A DNA stretch of 44,390 nt, from contig SXIK01000206.1 of the NCBI GenBank assembly GCA_005772855.1, positions 1-44,390 on the forward strand, in the 5' to 3' direction. This document shows, one piece after another, positions 17,205 through 26,339 of the stretch; the first letter of the stretch is position 1, and every line of letters starts with the position of its first letter. Under the pieces are notes generated by a model, which was not told where the DNA came from, made no database searches, and saw only the letters and a list, made by a program, of their open reading frames with translations. Source of the DNA: Planctomycetia bacterium. GTDB taxonomy: Bacteria > Planctomycetota > UBA8108 > SXIK01. The position numbers were made by a program, and so were the translations under genes.

Positions 17205-18155
17205 ATGAGCCTGACTTTGCGAAGCCGCCGACGCTCGAGCCCGCCCTGGACCCCCCTTGTTGCCTTTTGTGCTTTCGCTGCAACTGTCGGCAGCGCCCAG
17301 GCCGAGGGAATCGAGCCGGAGGACGAGCTGGACGACCGGAAAATTGTGTTCGAAGCGTCCACGGTCGAAGCGCACCCCGGCGAACAGGTGAAGGCCTCCA
17401 TCCGGGTTCATGCGAGAGTCGGCCTGTCCCTCGCAGCGTTTAGCCTCAAGTACGACGTGAACACCTGGAACGTCTCCACTCCTGTTCTGTCGCCAGAGGT
17501 GCAGGAAATCGTCGACAGGAACCCCATGAGCTCCGAGTTCCTCTCCGACCTGGATGACATAACGGGCTGGGTTCAAGCCTCGGTGATCACGGATTTCTCT
17601 GGCCGCCAGGAGTACTCCATTCCCGCGGGAGGCTCCGAGCTCGTGACCCTCGGCATCGAAGTGAAGCAGAACACGCCTGCCGGTACCTATCCGATCCACT
17701 TCGGCCGCGGGGAGGACGACGACGAGGAGGACGAATTTGAAAGCGAGTTCAGAGACTCCCTCGGCAGCCCCATCTACAACCACACGCGCCGGGAAGGCAC
17801 CGAGATCGAGGATGGGGCAGAGTACGACGATGACGGCGACGAGATTGAGCTCAAGGACGGAGCCGTCATCGTGTCCATCCTGGGGGACGTCAACGTCTTC
17901 GCAAGGGGCGACGCAAACGCAGATCGCAAACTCGACATCTCCGATCCAGTTACCATCCTCAGTTTTCTATTCCTCGGCATTAATAACGTGACCTGCCAGG
18001 ATGCCTGCGACTCCAATGACGACGGCAACGTCGATCTCAGCGATTCAGTCACTCTTCTCAATTTTCTCTTTGTCCCTGGAGATAGTAGTGTGACTTTGTC
18101 GACCCAGCTTGTCTCGGACCTGAGCCCTGACAATCTCGGCTGCATTTATTACTGA
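17205..18155 (+). CDS. Exported cohesin-like domain plus dockerin-like repeat protein
   Basis: A 316-residue secreted protein. A signal peptide (Arg-rich start, hydrophobic core, cleavage near SAQA at about residue 34) is followed by a cohesin-like beta-sandwich (about 45-230): VEAHPGEQVKASIRV, SLAAFSLKYDVNTWNV and GGSELVTLGIEVKQNTPAGTYPI are the typical strands. An acidic insert (EDDDEEDEFESEF) interrupts it. Near the C-terminus (about 235-290) are paired dockerin-like repeats, RGDANADRKLDISDPV and DSNDDGNVDLSDSV, with calcium-binding acids in register. Having both a cohesin-like and a dockerin-like module could allow chaining on the cell surface; binding has to be shown. The ATG at 17205 follows GGAAG. 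The kinase-activator gene starts 36 bases downstream. Confidence 0.82.
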   Translation: MSLTLRSRRRSSPPWTPLVAFCAFAATVGSAQAEGIEPEDELDDRKIVFEASTVEAHPGEQVKASIRVHARVGLSLAAFSLKYDVNTWNVSTPVLSPEVQEIVDRNPMSSEFLSDLDDITGWVQASVITDFSGRQEYSIPAGGSELVTLGIEVKQNTPAGTYPIHFGRGEDDDEEDEFESEFRDSLGSPIYNHTRREGTEIEDGAEYDDDGDEIELKDGAVIVSILGDVNVFARGDANADRKLDISDPVTILSFLFLGINNVTCQDACDSNDDGNVDLSDSVTLLNFLFVPGDSSVTLSTQLVSDLSPDNLGCIYY

Positions 18156-18191
18156 ATTTGGGCACGCCAGTGCCTTCGCAAACGACATCTC

Positions 18192-21100
18192 ATGGCAGGA
18201 TCGAAAGCTCGGACTCCCCGCCACCCCCGATATGAGATTCTGCGAAGGCTGGGCACGGGCGGTACGAGCTCGGTATTCCTTGCCCGCGACCGGCTCGACG
18301 GAGGACGAGAGGTGGCGCTCAAGATCTGCCGCCTTGAGGTCTCCCCCGAGGAGATCCTGCGCGAGTTCCGGATCCTGCGCCAGCTCAGGCATCCCGGCAT
18401 AGCGCGAGCCTTCGACTGCGGCCGGATGCCCTCCAGGGGTGCGGCCTATTTCACGCTCGAGCACGTCTCGGGCCCTGGACTTGAGGAGCATACGCGAGCA
18501 CTGCGCCGCGAGGCGGGGGCAAAAACACAAGCTCAAATCGTCTCCCTCTTCCTGCAACTCACATCGGCACTTGCCTACTTGCACGAGAAGGGACTCCTCC
18601 ACCTCGACATCAAGCCCGCGAATGTGATTATTGCGGACAATCGGGTCAAGTTGATCGACTTCGGCCTGTTTCAAAACGTCGAAATCGAGAGGCGTAGCCC
18701 GCCGCGAGGCACCGCATACTACATGGCCCCGGAGGTCATTGACGGGGGGCCGATCGACCACCGAGCCGACCTCTACTCGCTGGGCGTGACGCTGTATCGC
18801 TCGCTGACAGGGCGGATGCCCATCTCTGGGCGCACGGTCGCTGAAATAGCAGCCAACCACCGTACGCTCGTGCCACCTTCTCCTCCCGGTCTACCGGAAG
18901 CCCTCTCGCGAGTGATCCTCAAGATGCTCGCCAAGTCGCCACGACATCGCTTTCAAAGCGCCCGGGACGTGACTGCAGCCCTCGAGGGTGCGGTGCCCGG
19001 GGTCTCCCTTGTGGCAGAACCACAGTTCGAGGAGCCCGACTTTGTCGGGCGAAAGCGCGAGCTCGATGCATTCTTCAACTGGTTCAGTGGTGTGAAACAA
19101 GGCCGAGGCCAGAGATTGCTCGTCTTCGAAGGCGAAGCGGGTATCGGAAAGTCCCGGCTTGCCGAGGCCTGCGCCACCGAGATGCTCGACCTGAGCACTC
19201 AAGTGGTGCCCGTCAAGACTCACGGCGAACGTGATCAGGACGGGCTCAGGCAGGTCATCGAGAAAATCCTTGTCCTCCACCAGGCCTCGCCCACCGAGGA
19301 GCGAAGGTGGAGATTTCTCCTGACTTTTCTGGGAATCGCTTCCGACAAGAAAACCCACCGGGAGATCCAGGATCTCGATCTGGGATCGATAGAATCGCGG
19401 GTTTTCCGCGAAGCCCTCGACGTTCTCGCCGCGCGATCGGCGTATCCCCTTGTCTTCGTGATCGAGGACCTCGGCGCCTCCGATCCACGGCTGGTCCAGT
19501 TCCTGCGGACATTGAGCCTGGCAGCGGGAACGGAGACGCAGCACTTGCGGGTGGGTATCCTGGCAACGCGCAGGATTTCCGCGGGGATTGCCCCCCCACA
19601 GGAGGAATTTGAAGCCTCAGCGGTGAAGACCGTCCGGATGGGTGAGCTGACCCGCGAGGAAGGTCTCGCATTGCTCAACTGCGTTGCGCCGACTCTTTCC
19701 ACAACGGAGGCGAACCGCATCGTCAAGGCCGGCCGCGGAAACCCCGCTCTCCTGCTGGAGAAGCTTCGAGATGACCGCCAGCCGGAAGAGAGCAGCAGGG
19801 AGGACTCGCCCCGCGAGTCGCAAGTGTCCGAAGCTCTGGCAACCGCCTACGCGGCAAGAGTGACAGAACTGACCACGACCGAACGGAAGGCGCTCATCCC
19901 TCTGGCGCTCGCCGAGCGGCCACTGAGCGAGTCAACCGTTCGCGGACTTGCGAAGCTTGACAGGAAGGAGTGCTCGGCGGTGATTCAGCGGCTTGCGCGG
20001 TCTGGCCTTCTGGGGGGCACGAAGGCCGGATACCACGTCACTCACCGCGCCCGCGCGACCGTGGTCGCGGCCCTTGAATCTAGAGAGATCCAGTCGGCCC
20101 ACGACCGACTCGGAACTCAGTTCCTGAAAGATCCTCGAAGCCAGAGAGAAGCAGCACATCACCTCTTGCGCGCCGGGCAACTGCAACTCGGGCTTCAGTC
20201 GGCAGAGCGGAGCGTCGATGCTCTGCGAGCCGCAGGCCGCATCGAGGAGGCGATCGCAACCCTGCGTGATGCGATCGAGCGCGTGGATGCAGGCCGCGAT
20301 CGATCGCGGCTCCTCGAGCGTCTTGGCGAACTGGAGGCGAGGAGCGGCCGCTTTGACGCCGCGGCGGCTGCGTTCCATGAGGCTCTCGCCTTCCACACCG
20401 GCGACCCAACCGCAAGACTTCGACTTCTTCGGAAGATAGGCGGAATTCATCAGCGTCGCGGAGAGAATGAGGCCTCGAGGAAAGCGTTCGAGGAAGCCCT
20501 GGGCATCGTGGAAACTGTCGACGATCTGGGGGAGCAGCTCTACCTTTTCCAGGAGCTCTCGGCGTTCCACTTGTTCCGCGGCGACTTCGCAAAGGCGTCG
20601 ACCTTTGCCAACCGGGGCCTCGAGATACTCGCCTCCGAGCGATCGAGGATCCTGCGGAAAGAGGAATTTGCACAGCACGCGCTGAACTTTCACTCGGCCG
20701 CCGGCCACGTGTTTCTCCGGCAGTTCGAGTACGAACAAGCATCCAGGGAGCTCGTCCAGGGACTCAAGCACGCCGAAAAGCTAGGGGCGCTCTCGAACGC
20801 GGCCCTGCTGTGGAACAACCTCGGAATCGCCTACAGCCAGGATAACCGCCTGCGAGAGGCTCTGCAGGCCTACCGGCGCGCCGGGGAGCTTTCGAGGAGT
20901 CTGGGCGACAACACCGCTGTCTTCAGCATTCAGTGCAACATGGCCACGCTTCAGGCCCGCCTGGGCAAGCTTCCGGCAGCCGAGGAGGCCTTGCGAATCG
21001 CTGGCGAGATGCCACACGCCGGGAAATCGCTGAGGGCCAAGCTCTTTCTCACTCACACGAGGGGCCTTGTCGAGAGGATCGCTCTTCGTGACTCGAAGGC

Positions 21101-23372
21101 CAGATGGGATGCCACCATTCAAATCGCAGAGAAGCTGCCGGACCCTCTCTTTGCAGCCTATGGGCGCCTCTGCCAGCTCGAGAACGACATACACTTCGGG
21201 AGATGGGGCCTGGCCAGGTCGATGGGCGAACAACTCTCCGGCAGAAAGGGCAAGGACCCCCACTTCGATCGAGCCATCAATGCTCGCCTCGCCTGCCTTA
21301 CGGCCCTTTGCGGGTTAAAGGACGAGGCCCGGACGAGACTCGAGACATCGATCAAGGCCCAAACATCGATCAAGGCCCAGGGATCCGCGCTGTACGTGGA
21401 TCTCTGGGATTCCGTCTATCAGGGTCAGGCATTGCTCGAGCTGGGTGATCTCAAAGTCGCAGAGGCTCTCCTGACGACAACCCAGGCCGCATTCGAGAAG
21501 TCGCACCAGTGGCCCAGCGTGCTCGAATGCGCCATGATCCTGGCCGACCTGGCACTTCGGAGGCGAGACGCGCCAGCAGCAGCGAAGCACTTGCGCTCAG
21601 CAGCGAAGGCCCTGGCTTCCCATGACTGTCCCGGCGGCTCCCGACGGGCGAACGTCCGCATGCCCTACCTCGGTGCCCGGCTCGCACTCTTGACCTCCAA
21701 GGCAGACCGAGGGGAGCTCGAAGACCGAATCGCAGATGCGGTGGGCAGCCTCGATCCACACGACACGTCGGAGGTTGTCTGGCTCCTGGCCCTGGTGGCA
21801 GCCGAGACGGGTGATCCGGTGAGGGCGCGGAAGGCAAACGCTCTGAAACGGTCGTTCGCGGCCCATCTTGCTTCCGGGGACAAGCATGCCTACCTCGCGA
21901 GAGACCACCGCGCCCGATTGGGCCTCCTCGCGCAGCATTCCATGGGCTACCAAGACGCCACCGATTCGCAGGCCTGCCGACACTACGAGACAATCATCAA
22001 GCTGGCGCAAATTCAACAGCCGAGCCAGGCCCTGCAAGTGGTTCTCGAAGGCGCCGAGGCGAAAGCGGGGGCCGTCTTCCTTGGCGATACGCCCCGGGCA
22101 GCGATCGCGCACGGCCTGGGACAGCGCTCCGAGTCAGAGCTCGAGGATCTGCGCAGACAGGCCCTCGAGGCAGAGTCCCGGGAATCGGCGAACGCGACCT
22201 TCATTCCGCTTCGGATCCACTCCGGGGCCAGGGGGGTCCTCTACCTCGAGCTTGCTCCTCAAAAGCTCGAGGGCGCAACTCTGCGCTTTCTCGAGACGGC
22301 TACAGCCTTGCTGGCAAATGTCCTCCCTCCCACCCCGCGAAGTCGTGACGAGCGTCGTGAGCTTACCGGCTCGCTCACGAAAGCTCGGGCCAGCACGATA
22401 ACCCTTTCCACGGCGACTTTCGGGCAGACCGAGTCCCCCCGCATGAAGGAGCTCCTCGATTGGGTCCTCCGCACGCGAGGCTCCGAGCTCCCCGTCCTGA
22501 TCCTCGGTGAATCCGGCTCGGGCAAGGATTATTTGGCTCGTTACATCCACTCCCTGAGCCCAAGAGCTGAAGGCCCCTTCATCGCACAGGACTGCGCCTC
22601 CGTGCCCGAGGGGCTCCTCGAGGCCGACATCTTCGGCTACGAGTCAGGCGCGTTCACTGGCGCCGAGCGTTCAAAAACCGGGTACATTTTCGCCGCTAAT
22701 GGAGGCACTTACTACCTCGACAACGTCGACTCACTCTCACTAGAGTCGCAGGCGAAGCTCCTGCGCGTGCTCGAGGAAAAATCAGTTCGTCCGCTCGGGA
22801 GCAGCGTGGAGCGGAAGACCGATGTCAGGGTCATCGCGTCGTCGCAGCACGATTTGAAGGAGCTTTCACTCCAGGGCGCATTTCGCAAGGACCTCTATTA
22901 CCGTCTTGCGGGGATCAACCTCCATGTTCCACCGCTCCGGGAGCGCGCGGAGGATATTCCGCTGCTCCTCCACCAAATTCAGCGACAGGTCCCGGGCAAG
23001 CCGATCGAGTTCAAGCCGCAAGCGATCGATGCCTTGAAGCGGTACGCCTGGCCGGGAAATGTGCGCGAGCTCGAGACCGTAGTGCGCCGGCTCTCCGTCA
23101 CAACGGAAGGTGCCGTCGACGAAACCCGCGTGGCCGAGGTGCTTGGCAATGGCGACGTGGCCCCGTCCTTCCCCCGGTGGCTCTTCGAGGGCAAGACGTT
23201 CGAGCAGGCGATCGAGGAGGTGAAGCGGGAGTACCTCCTCGACCTCTTCGAGCGCCATGCGGGCGATCTCGCCGAGATTGCGAAGGAGATGCGCACCACC
23301 AAGCGAAACGTCTATTTCCGCTTCGCCCAGGTGGGAATCAAGCCTGTCGACCTGCGGGGAGGACTGGCGTAG
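18192..23372 (+). CDS. Ser/Thr kinase-ATPase-TPR-sigma-54 activator fusion
   Basis: A 1726-residue cytoplasmic regulator. N-terminal Ser/Thr kinase (about 14-265): GTGGTSSV loop, Lys44 (VALKI), HLDIKPAN (137-144, with Leu in place of the Arg of HRD), DFG 156-158, APE 179-181. A signalling ATPase of the AAA_16 type follows (about 283-540): FVGRKREL, Walker A GEAGIGKS (314-321), Walker B-like VFVIED (421-426). TPR-like helices fill about 640-1200. A divergent GAF-like region spans about 1265-1375. The sigma-54 AAA+ domain (about 1415-1640) has Walker A GESGSGKD (1439-1446), the sigma-54-contacting GAFTGA (1486-1491), and Walker B YYLDNVD, where Asn1511 stands in for the usual Glu. A Fis-type HTH ends the protein (about 1675-1715). 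It lies 36 bases after the cohesin-like gene and may share its transcript. No good Shine-Dalgarno is seen. Confidence 0.93.
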   Translation: MAGSKARTPRHPRYEILRRLGTGGTSSVFLARDRLDGGREVALKICRLEVSPEEILREFRILRQLRHPGIARAFDCGRMPSRGAAYFTLEHVSGPGLEEHTRALRREAGAKTQAQIVSLFLQLTSALAYLHEKGLLHLDIKPANVIIADNRVKLIDFGLFQNVEIERRSPPRGTAYYMAPEVIDGGPIDHRADLYSLGVTLYRSLTGRMPISGRTVAEIAANHRTLVPPSPPGLPEALSRVILKMLAKSPRHRFQSARDVTAALEGAVPGVSLVAEPQFEEPDFVGRKRELDAFFNWFSGVKQGRGQRLLVFEGEAGIGKSRLAEACATEMLDLSTQVVPVKTHGERDQDGLRQVIEKILVLHQASPTEERRWRFLLTFLGIASDKKTHREIQDLDLGSIESRVFREALDVLAARSAYPLVFVIEDLGASDPRLVQFLRTLSLAAGTETQHLRVGILATRRISAGIAPPQEEFEASAVKTVRMGELTREEGLALLNCVAPTLSTTEANRIVKAGRGNPALLLEKLRDDRQPEESSREDSPRESQVSEALATAYAARVTELTTTERKALIPLALAERPLSESTVRGLAKLDRKECSAVIQRLARSGLLGGTKAGYHVTHRARATVVAALESREIQSAHDRLGTQFLKDPRSQREAAHHLLRAGQLQLGLQSAERSVDALRAAGRIEEAIATLRDAIERVDAGRDRSRLLERLGELEARSGRFDAAAAAFHEALAFHTGDPTARLRLLRKIGGIHQRRGENEASRKAFEEALGIVETVDDLGEQLYLFQELSAFHLFRGDFAKASTFANRGLEILASERSRILRKEEFAQHALNFHSAAGHVFLRQFEYEQASRELVQGLKHAEKLGALSNAALLWNNLGIAYSQDNRLREALQAYRRAGELSRSLGDNTAVFSIQCNMATLQARLGKLPAAEEALRIAGEMPHAGKSLRAKLFLTHTRGLVERIALRDSKARWDATIQIAEKLPDPLFAAYGRLCQLENDIHFGRWGLARSMGEQLSGRKGKDPHFDRAINARLACLTALCGLKDEARTRLETSIKAQTSIKAQGSALYVDLWDSVYQGQALLELGDLKVAEALLTTTQAAFEKSHQWPSVLECAMILADLALRRRDAPAAAKHLRSAAKALASHDCPGGSRRANVRMPYLGARLALLTSKADRGELEDRIADAVGSLDPHDTSEVVWLLALVAAETGDPVRARKANALKRSFAAHLASGDKHAYLARDHRARLGLLAQHSMGYQDATDSQACRHYETIIKLAQIQQPSQALQVVLEGAEAKAGAVFLGDTPRAAIAHGLGQRSESELEDLRRQALEAESRESANATFIPLRIHSGARGVLYLELAPQKLEGATLRFLETATALLANVLPPTPRSRDERRELTGSLTKARASTITLSTATFGQTESPRMKELLDWVLRTRGSELPVLILGESGSGKDYLARYIHSLSPRAEGPFIAQDCASVPEGLLEADIFGYESGAFTGAERSKTGYIFAANGGTYYLDNVDSLSLESQAKLLRVLEEKSVRPLGSSVERKTDVRVIASSQHDLKELSLQGAFRKDLYYRLAGINLHVPPLRERAEDIPLLLHQIQRQVPGKPIEFKPQAIDALKRYAWPGNVRELETVVRRLSVTTEGAVDETRVAEVLGNGDVAPSFPRWLFEGKTFEQAIEEVKREYLLDLFERHAGDLAEIAKEMRTTKRNVYFRFAQVGIKPVDLRGGLA
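21345..21380 (+). repeat. 18-base in-frame tandem duplication
   Basis: Two adjacent 18-base units (21345-21362 and 21363-21380) differ at one base and encode TSIKAQ twice within the TPR region of the large regulator. It looks like a recent in-frame duplication in a linker or helix end. Confidence 0.8.
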
Positions 23373-23408
23373 CAGCCATAGAAATGCGGCAGGAGCCATT
23401 GGCCGCGT

Positions 23409-25421
23409 TCACTCGGTTTTCCGCCCCTGCCCCCTCAGCAACGCCTCGATCGCACGGACGTCGTACACGCAGCCGCCCCAGATGCCGCCGCTGGCGGCCT
23501 GGAGCACGGCCCAGAGGCGCGTGTCGTCGGGGAGGAGTGGGTCGGCCGAGAGATCCGGCCGTGGCGGCCTCGCCGCAAGCACGCGGGCGCCCTCTTCGCT
23601 CGCAAGCACGCGTTTCGGGTCGCCGCGCACGTCGCCGACGAGATCGATGGAACCCTCAAGGCGGTTGCGATCGACAACGATACGAATAGGATCGCCATCG
23701 AGTACCTTGCCAATGGGACCTCCCGCGAGCGCTTCCGGGCCGACGTGGCCAATGCACGCGCCCGTCGAGACGCCGGAGAATCGCGCGTCAGTGATCACCG
23801 CTATCTGGCTGCCGAAGCTCAGATACCGGAGCGCCGACGTGATCTGGAAAATCTCCTCCATGCCGGCCCCCATCGGTCCACGGCAAATCAACACGATGAC
23901 ATCGCCAGGCCTCACGCGATCGGCACCCGTCGACTTGATCGCCCGCACGACGTCCGCCTCGCGCGTGAAGACGCGTGCAGGTCCGGTCTTCCGGTAGACA
24001 CCGTCCGGGTCGAGCACCCTCGAGTCGATCGCCGTGCTCTTGATCACGGAGCCCTCGGGGGCCAGGTTGCCACGTGGGAACGTCACCGTGCTCGTGAAGC
24101 CGCGCTCCCTGGCTCGCTCGGGACTCAGGATGACGTCGTCCGGGCTCACACGATCGCGCTCCATCAACAGGTCGCGGAACCGACGACGGCGCTCGCTTCG
24201 CTCCCACCACTCCAGCACGCGCCCAAGCGGTTCGCCAACAACGGTGAGCACACCGAGATCAAGAAGGCCGAGTGCCCGCAGGTGAAGCATGACCTCCGGC
24301 ACTCCGCCCGCAAGGAACACGCGCACGGTCGGGTGCCCGACGGGGCCGTTCGGAAGCACATCCACGAGCCGCGGAACCTTGCGGTTGACGTCCATCCAGT
24401 CCTCGACGCGCGGCCGTGCGAGCCCAACCGCGTGCGCGATCGCGGGCACGTGGAGAAGAAGGTTTGTGGAGCCGCCGAAGGCCGCGTGGACGACCATGGA
24501 GTTCCGTATCGCGGCATCTGTGACCACGCGCGAGAGCGGAATCCTCCTTGCCTCGAGGTGAAGGAGAGCCCTCGCAGATCGGCGCGCCATGTCAAGCCAG
24601 ACCGTCTGCCCCGACGGAGCCAGCGCGGAGTGTGGGAGCGACAGCCCAAGCGCTTCACCCACCACCTGTGACGTCGCCGCGGTGCCAAGAAATTGGCAGC
24701 CGCCGCCGGGCGATCCACAGGCGCGGCAAGCGAGCGCTGCTGCCTCCTCGAGCGTCACCTCGCCGTGCGCAAAGCGTGCGCCAAGCGATTGGACCCGCCC
24801 CGCATCCTCTGCACCCTCCGCGGGAAGCGTGACCCCGCCGGGCACGAGCACACAGGGCAGATGCTTTGAGCCTCCCAGCGCAAGCATCATCGCCGGCAAG
24901 CCCTTGTCGCAAGTCGCTATCCCGAGCACCCCCGAGCGAGTCGGGAGCGAGCGAATAAGCCGGCGCAGCACGATCGCCGCATCATTTCGGTAGGGAAGGC
25001 TGTCCATCATTCCCGCAGTGCCCTGGGTCCGGCCGTCGCAGGGATCCGTGCAGGAGGCGGCGAAGGGCAACCCTCCCAACCTCTTCAACTCCCGCGCGGC
25101 GGCCTCGACCAGGAGCCCCACTTCCCAGTGCCCCGTGTGATATCCCAGCGCGATCGGGCTGCCATCGGGCGCGCGCAGCCCACCCTGGGTGCTCAAGATG
25201 AGAAACTGTTTTCGCGTCAGCTCGTTCGGGTCCCATCCCATGCCTGCGTTTTGCGTCAGAGCAAAAACGTCGCCGCTGGGACGGTCGAGTAGCAGCTCGG
25301 GAGTCAAGGGTACCGAACCTGCTGGCCCGGGCGCGTGAGTACGGAGGTCGCTGTAAATCGAGTCATTCCCGGAGTCGAGGAGGTCGACAGTGCCAAGCTG
25401 GGGGTCGTGGGGCTGAGTCAT
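23409..25421 (-). CDS. yjhG: YjhG/YagF family D-xylonate dehydratase
   Basis: A 670-residue IlvD/Edd-superfamily dehydratase of the YjhG/YagF branch, which converts D-xylonate to 2-dehydro-3-deoxy-D-pentonate. The protein matches what I recall of E. coli YjhG over its full length: [71 protein letters not shown] and a long near-identical run [20 protein letters not shown]. Cysteines for the Fe-S cluster are in the DPCDG, CDKG and GGGCQ motifs. The ATG at 25421 gives family length; the open frame to 25520 is unsupported. The stop lies 36 bases from the convergent regulator gene. It implies pentose or sugar-acid use. No xylose dehydrogenase, lactonase or aldolase is adjacent. Confidence 0.95.
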   Translation of the reverse strand: MTQPHDPQLGTVDLLDSGNDSIYSDLRTHAPGPAGSVPLTPELLLDRPSGDVFALTQNAGMGWDPNELTRKQFLILSTQGGLRAPDGSPIALGYHTGHWEVGLLVEAAARELKRLGGLPFAASCTDPCDGRTQGTAGMMDSLPYRNDAAIVLRRLIRSLPTRSGVLGIATCDKGLPAMMLALGGSKHLPCVLVPGGVTLPAEGAEDAGRVQSLGARFAHGEVTLEEAAALACRACGSPGGGCQFLGTAATSQVVGEALGLSLPHSALAPSGQTVWLDMARRSARALLHLEARRIPLSRVVTDAAIRNSMVVHAAFGGSTNLLLHVPAIAHAVGLARPRVEDWMDVNRKVPRLVDVLPNGPVGHPTVRVFLAGGVPEVMLHLRALGLLDLGVLTVVGEPLGRVLEWWERSERRRRFRDLLMERDRVSPDDVILSPERARERGFTSTVTFPRGNLAPEGSVIKSTAIDSRVLDPDGVYRKTGPARVFTREADVVRAIKSTGADRVRPGDVIVLICRGPMGAGMEEIFQITSALRYLSFGSQIAVITDARFSGVSTGACIGHVGPEALAGGPIGKVLDGDPIRIVVDRNRLEGSIDLVGDVRGDPKRVLASEEGARVLAARPPRPDLSADPLLPDDTRLWAVLQAASGGIWGGCVYDVRAIEALLRGQGRKTE

Positions 25422-26339
25422 GTGGTGTCGATGGTCAAGGGGTTGCCGACGCTTCGTTGAACAGTATTGGCCATGATATGCCCGCAGGCGGTCCCCAAGT
25501 CCACCGTTTTGCAAACGCACTCACGCCTTCGCTCGGCCGCTGGAAGCCGGGAGGGCACCGGTGCGGTTCCGGGGATTTCTCCCGCTCGGCAATTCGGCCG
25601 TCTCCCGGGGGAGCTTGCGGCTCGCCGAAGCCACCGACGTTCCTGGCCCCCTCACTCCTCGTCTTGTAGCAACGTCCGTCGCTATCGACCAACGAGATGG
25701 CGCTGAGGCTTCAAACCCCGAGGCGCTCCAAAGAAATCTCGATAGCAAGAGAGGACTCATGTTCATCGTCACCGTTCCGCTCCACGTGAAACCCGAAGTG
25801 ATCCGGAAATTCCTCTAAGTCCCGATCCTGGTCGGGGCGATCCGCGAGCACGTGTGGCAGATCACGATCGGTCGGGAGGTGCTGGCCTCCAGCCGAGGAT
25901 CTCCTTGATTGCCTTGCCTGGACGCGGGAACCGGGGCAACCGAGCTTACCCGTCCAGACGACCAGGGTCTCCGTGGACGAGCCAGGCCCATGCCAGCGTC
26001 CAGCTGGCGGGCAGCCAGGGCTGGCGGATATGCTTCCCCATGGTATCAAGGTAAGCATGCGCAATCAGTCGATTCCAGAGCTGCCGTCGCCGCACTCCTC
26101 TCCCACACGACGTGCCTCGTCGGAGTCCCCACGATTCTGAAGATGTCATCAAAGGGCGGATCCTTGCAGCGGGTGGCACGCCGATCTTTGGCGCCAGAGC
26201 CCTACTATTCCGGGAACGCTCCTTTCCATCGCTCGATGGCTGGGTGTGCCACGGCGGCCCTTGGCTTGTCGCCCACGGGCACGGCGCTCATCGCAGGCGT
26301 GCTTTTTGCGCACTGTAGCGTGCCGCCGAGAAGGCGCTT
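25422..26339. other. Long non-coding stretch with gene remnants
   Basis: About 920 bases without an intact gene. It holds a truncated monooxygenase-like start at 25759. On the minus strand between about 25950 and 26090 an open frame reads WNRLIAHAYLDTMGKHI, which looks protein-like but has no start or recognisable family. No transposase, tRNA or attachment site is seen. The pattern fits gene decay. Confidence 0.5.
25759..25818 (+). pseudogene. Truncated ABM-type monooxygenase remnant
   Basis: An ATG with GAGGA just upstream opens MFIVTVPLHVKPEVIRKFL and then stops at codon 20. The segment is typical of the first strand and helix of antibiotic-biosynthesis-monooxygenase (ABM, dimeric alpha/beta ferredoxin-like) proteins, which normally run about 100 residues. 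After the stop the sequence is no longer recognisable. I read this as the 5' end of a decayed gene. Confidence 0.4.

Noticed and set aside
15781-17401. Long minus-strand open frames rich in Val or Arg opposite the Asp-rich gene
   Set aside because: They are the complement of GAC/GAT-rich codons. Composition is extreme, there is no ribosome site, and the plus strand has clear domains.
23409-25421. Dihydroxy-acid dehydratase (ilvD) for branched-chain amino acid synthesis
   Set aside because: Length and long shared segments fit the YjhG/YagF sugar-acid branch; IlvD is shorter and differs at the Fe-S motifs.
26160-26190. TGGCACG-like sequences at 26165 and 26495 as sigma-54 promoters
   Set aside because: The GC element is not at the required ten-base spacing from GG, and no suitable downstream gene start fits the second, which is within a coding region.
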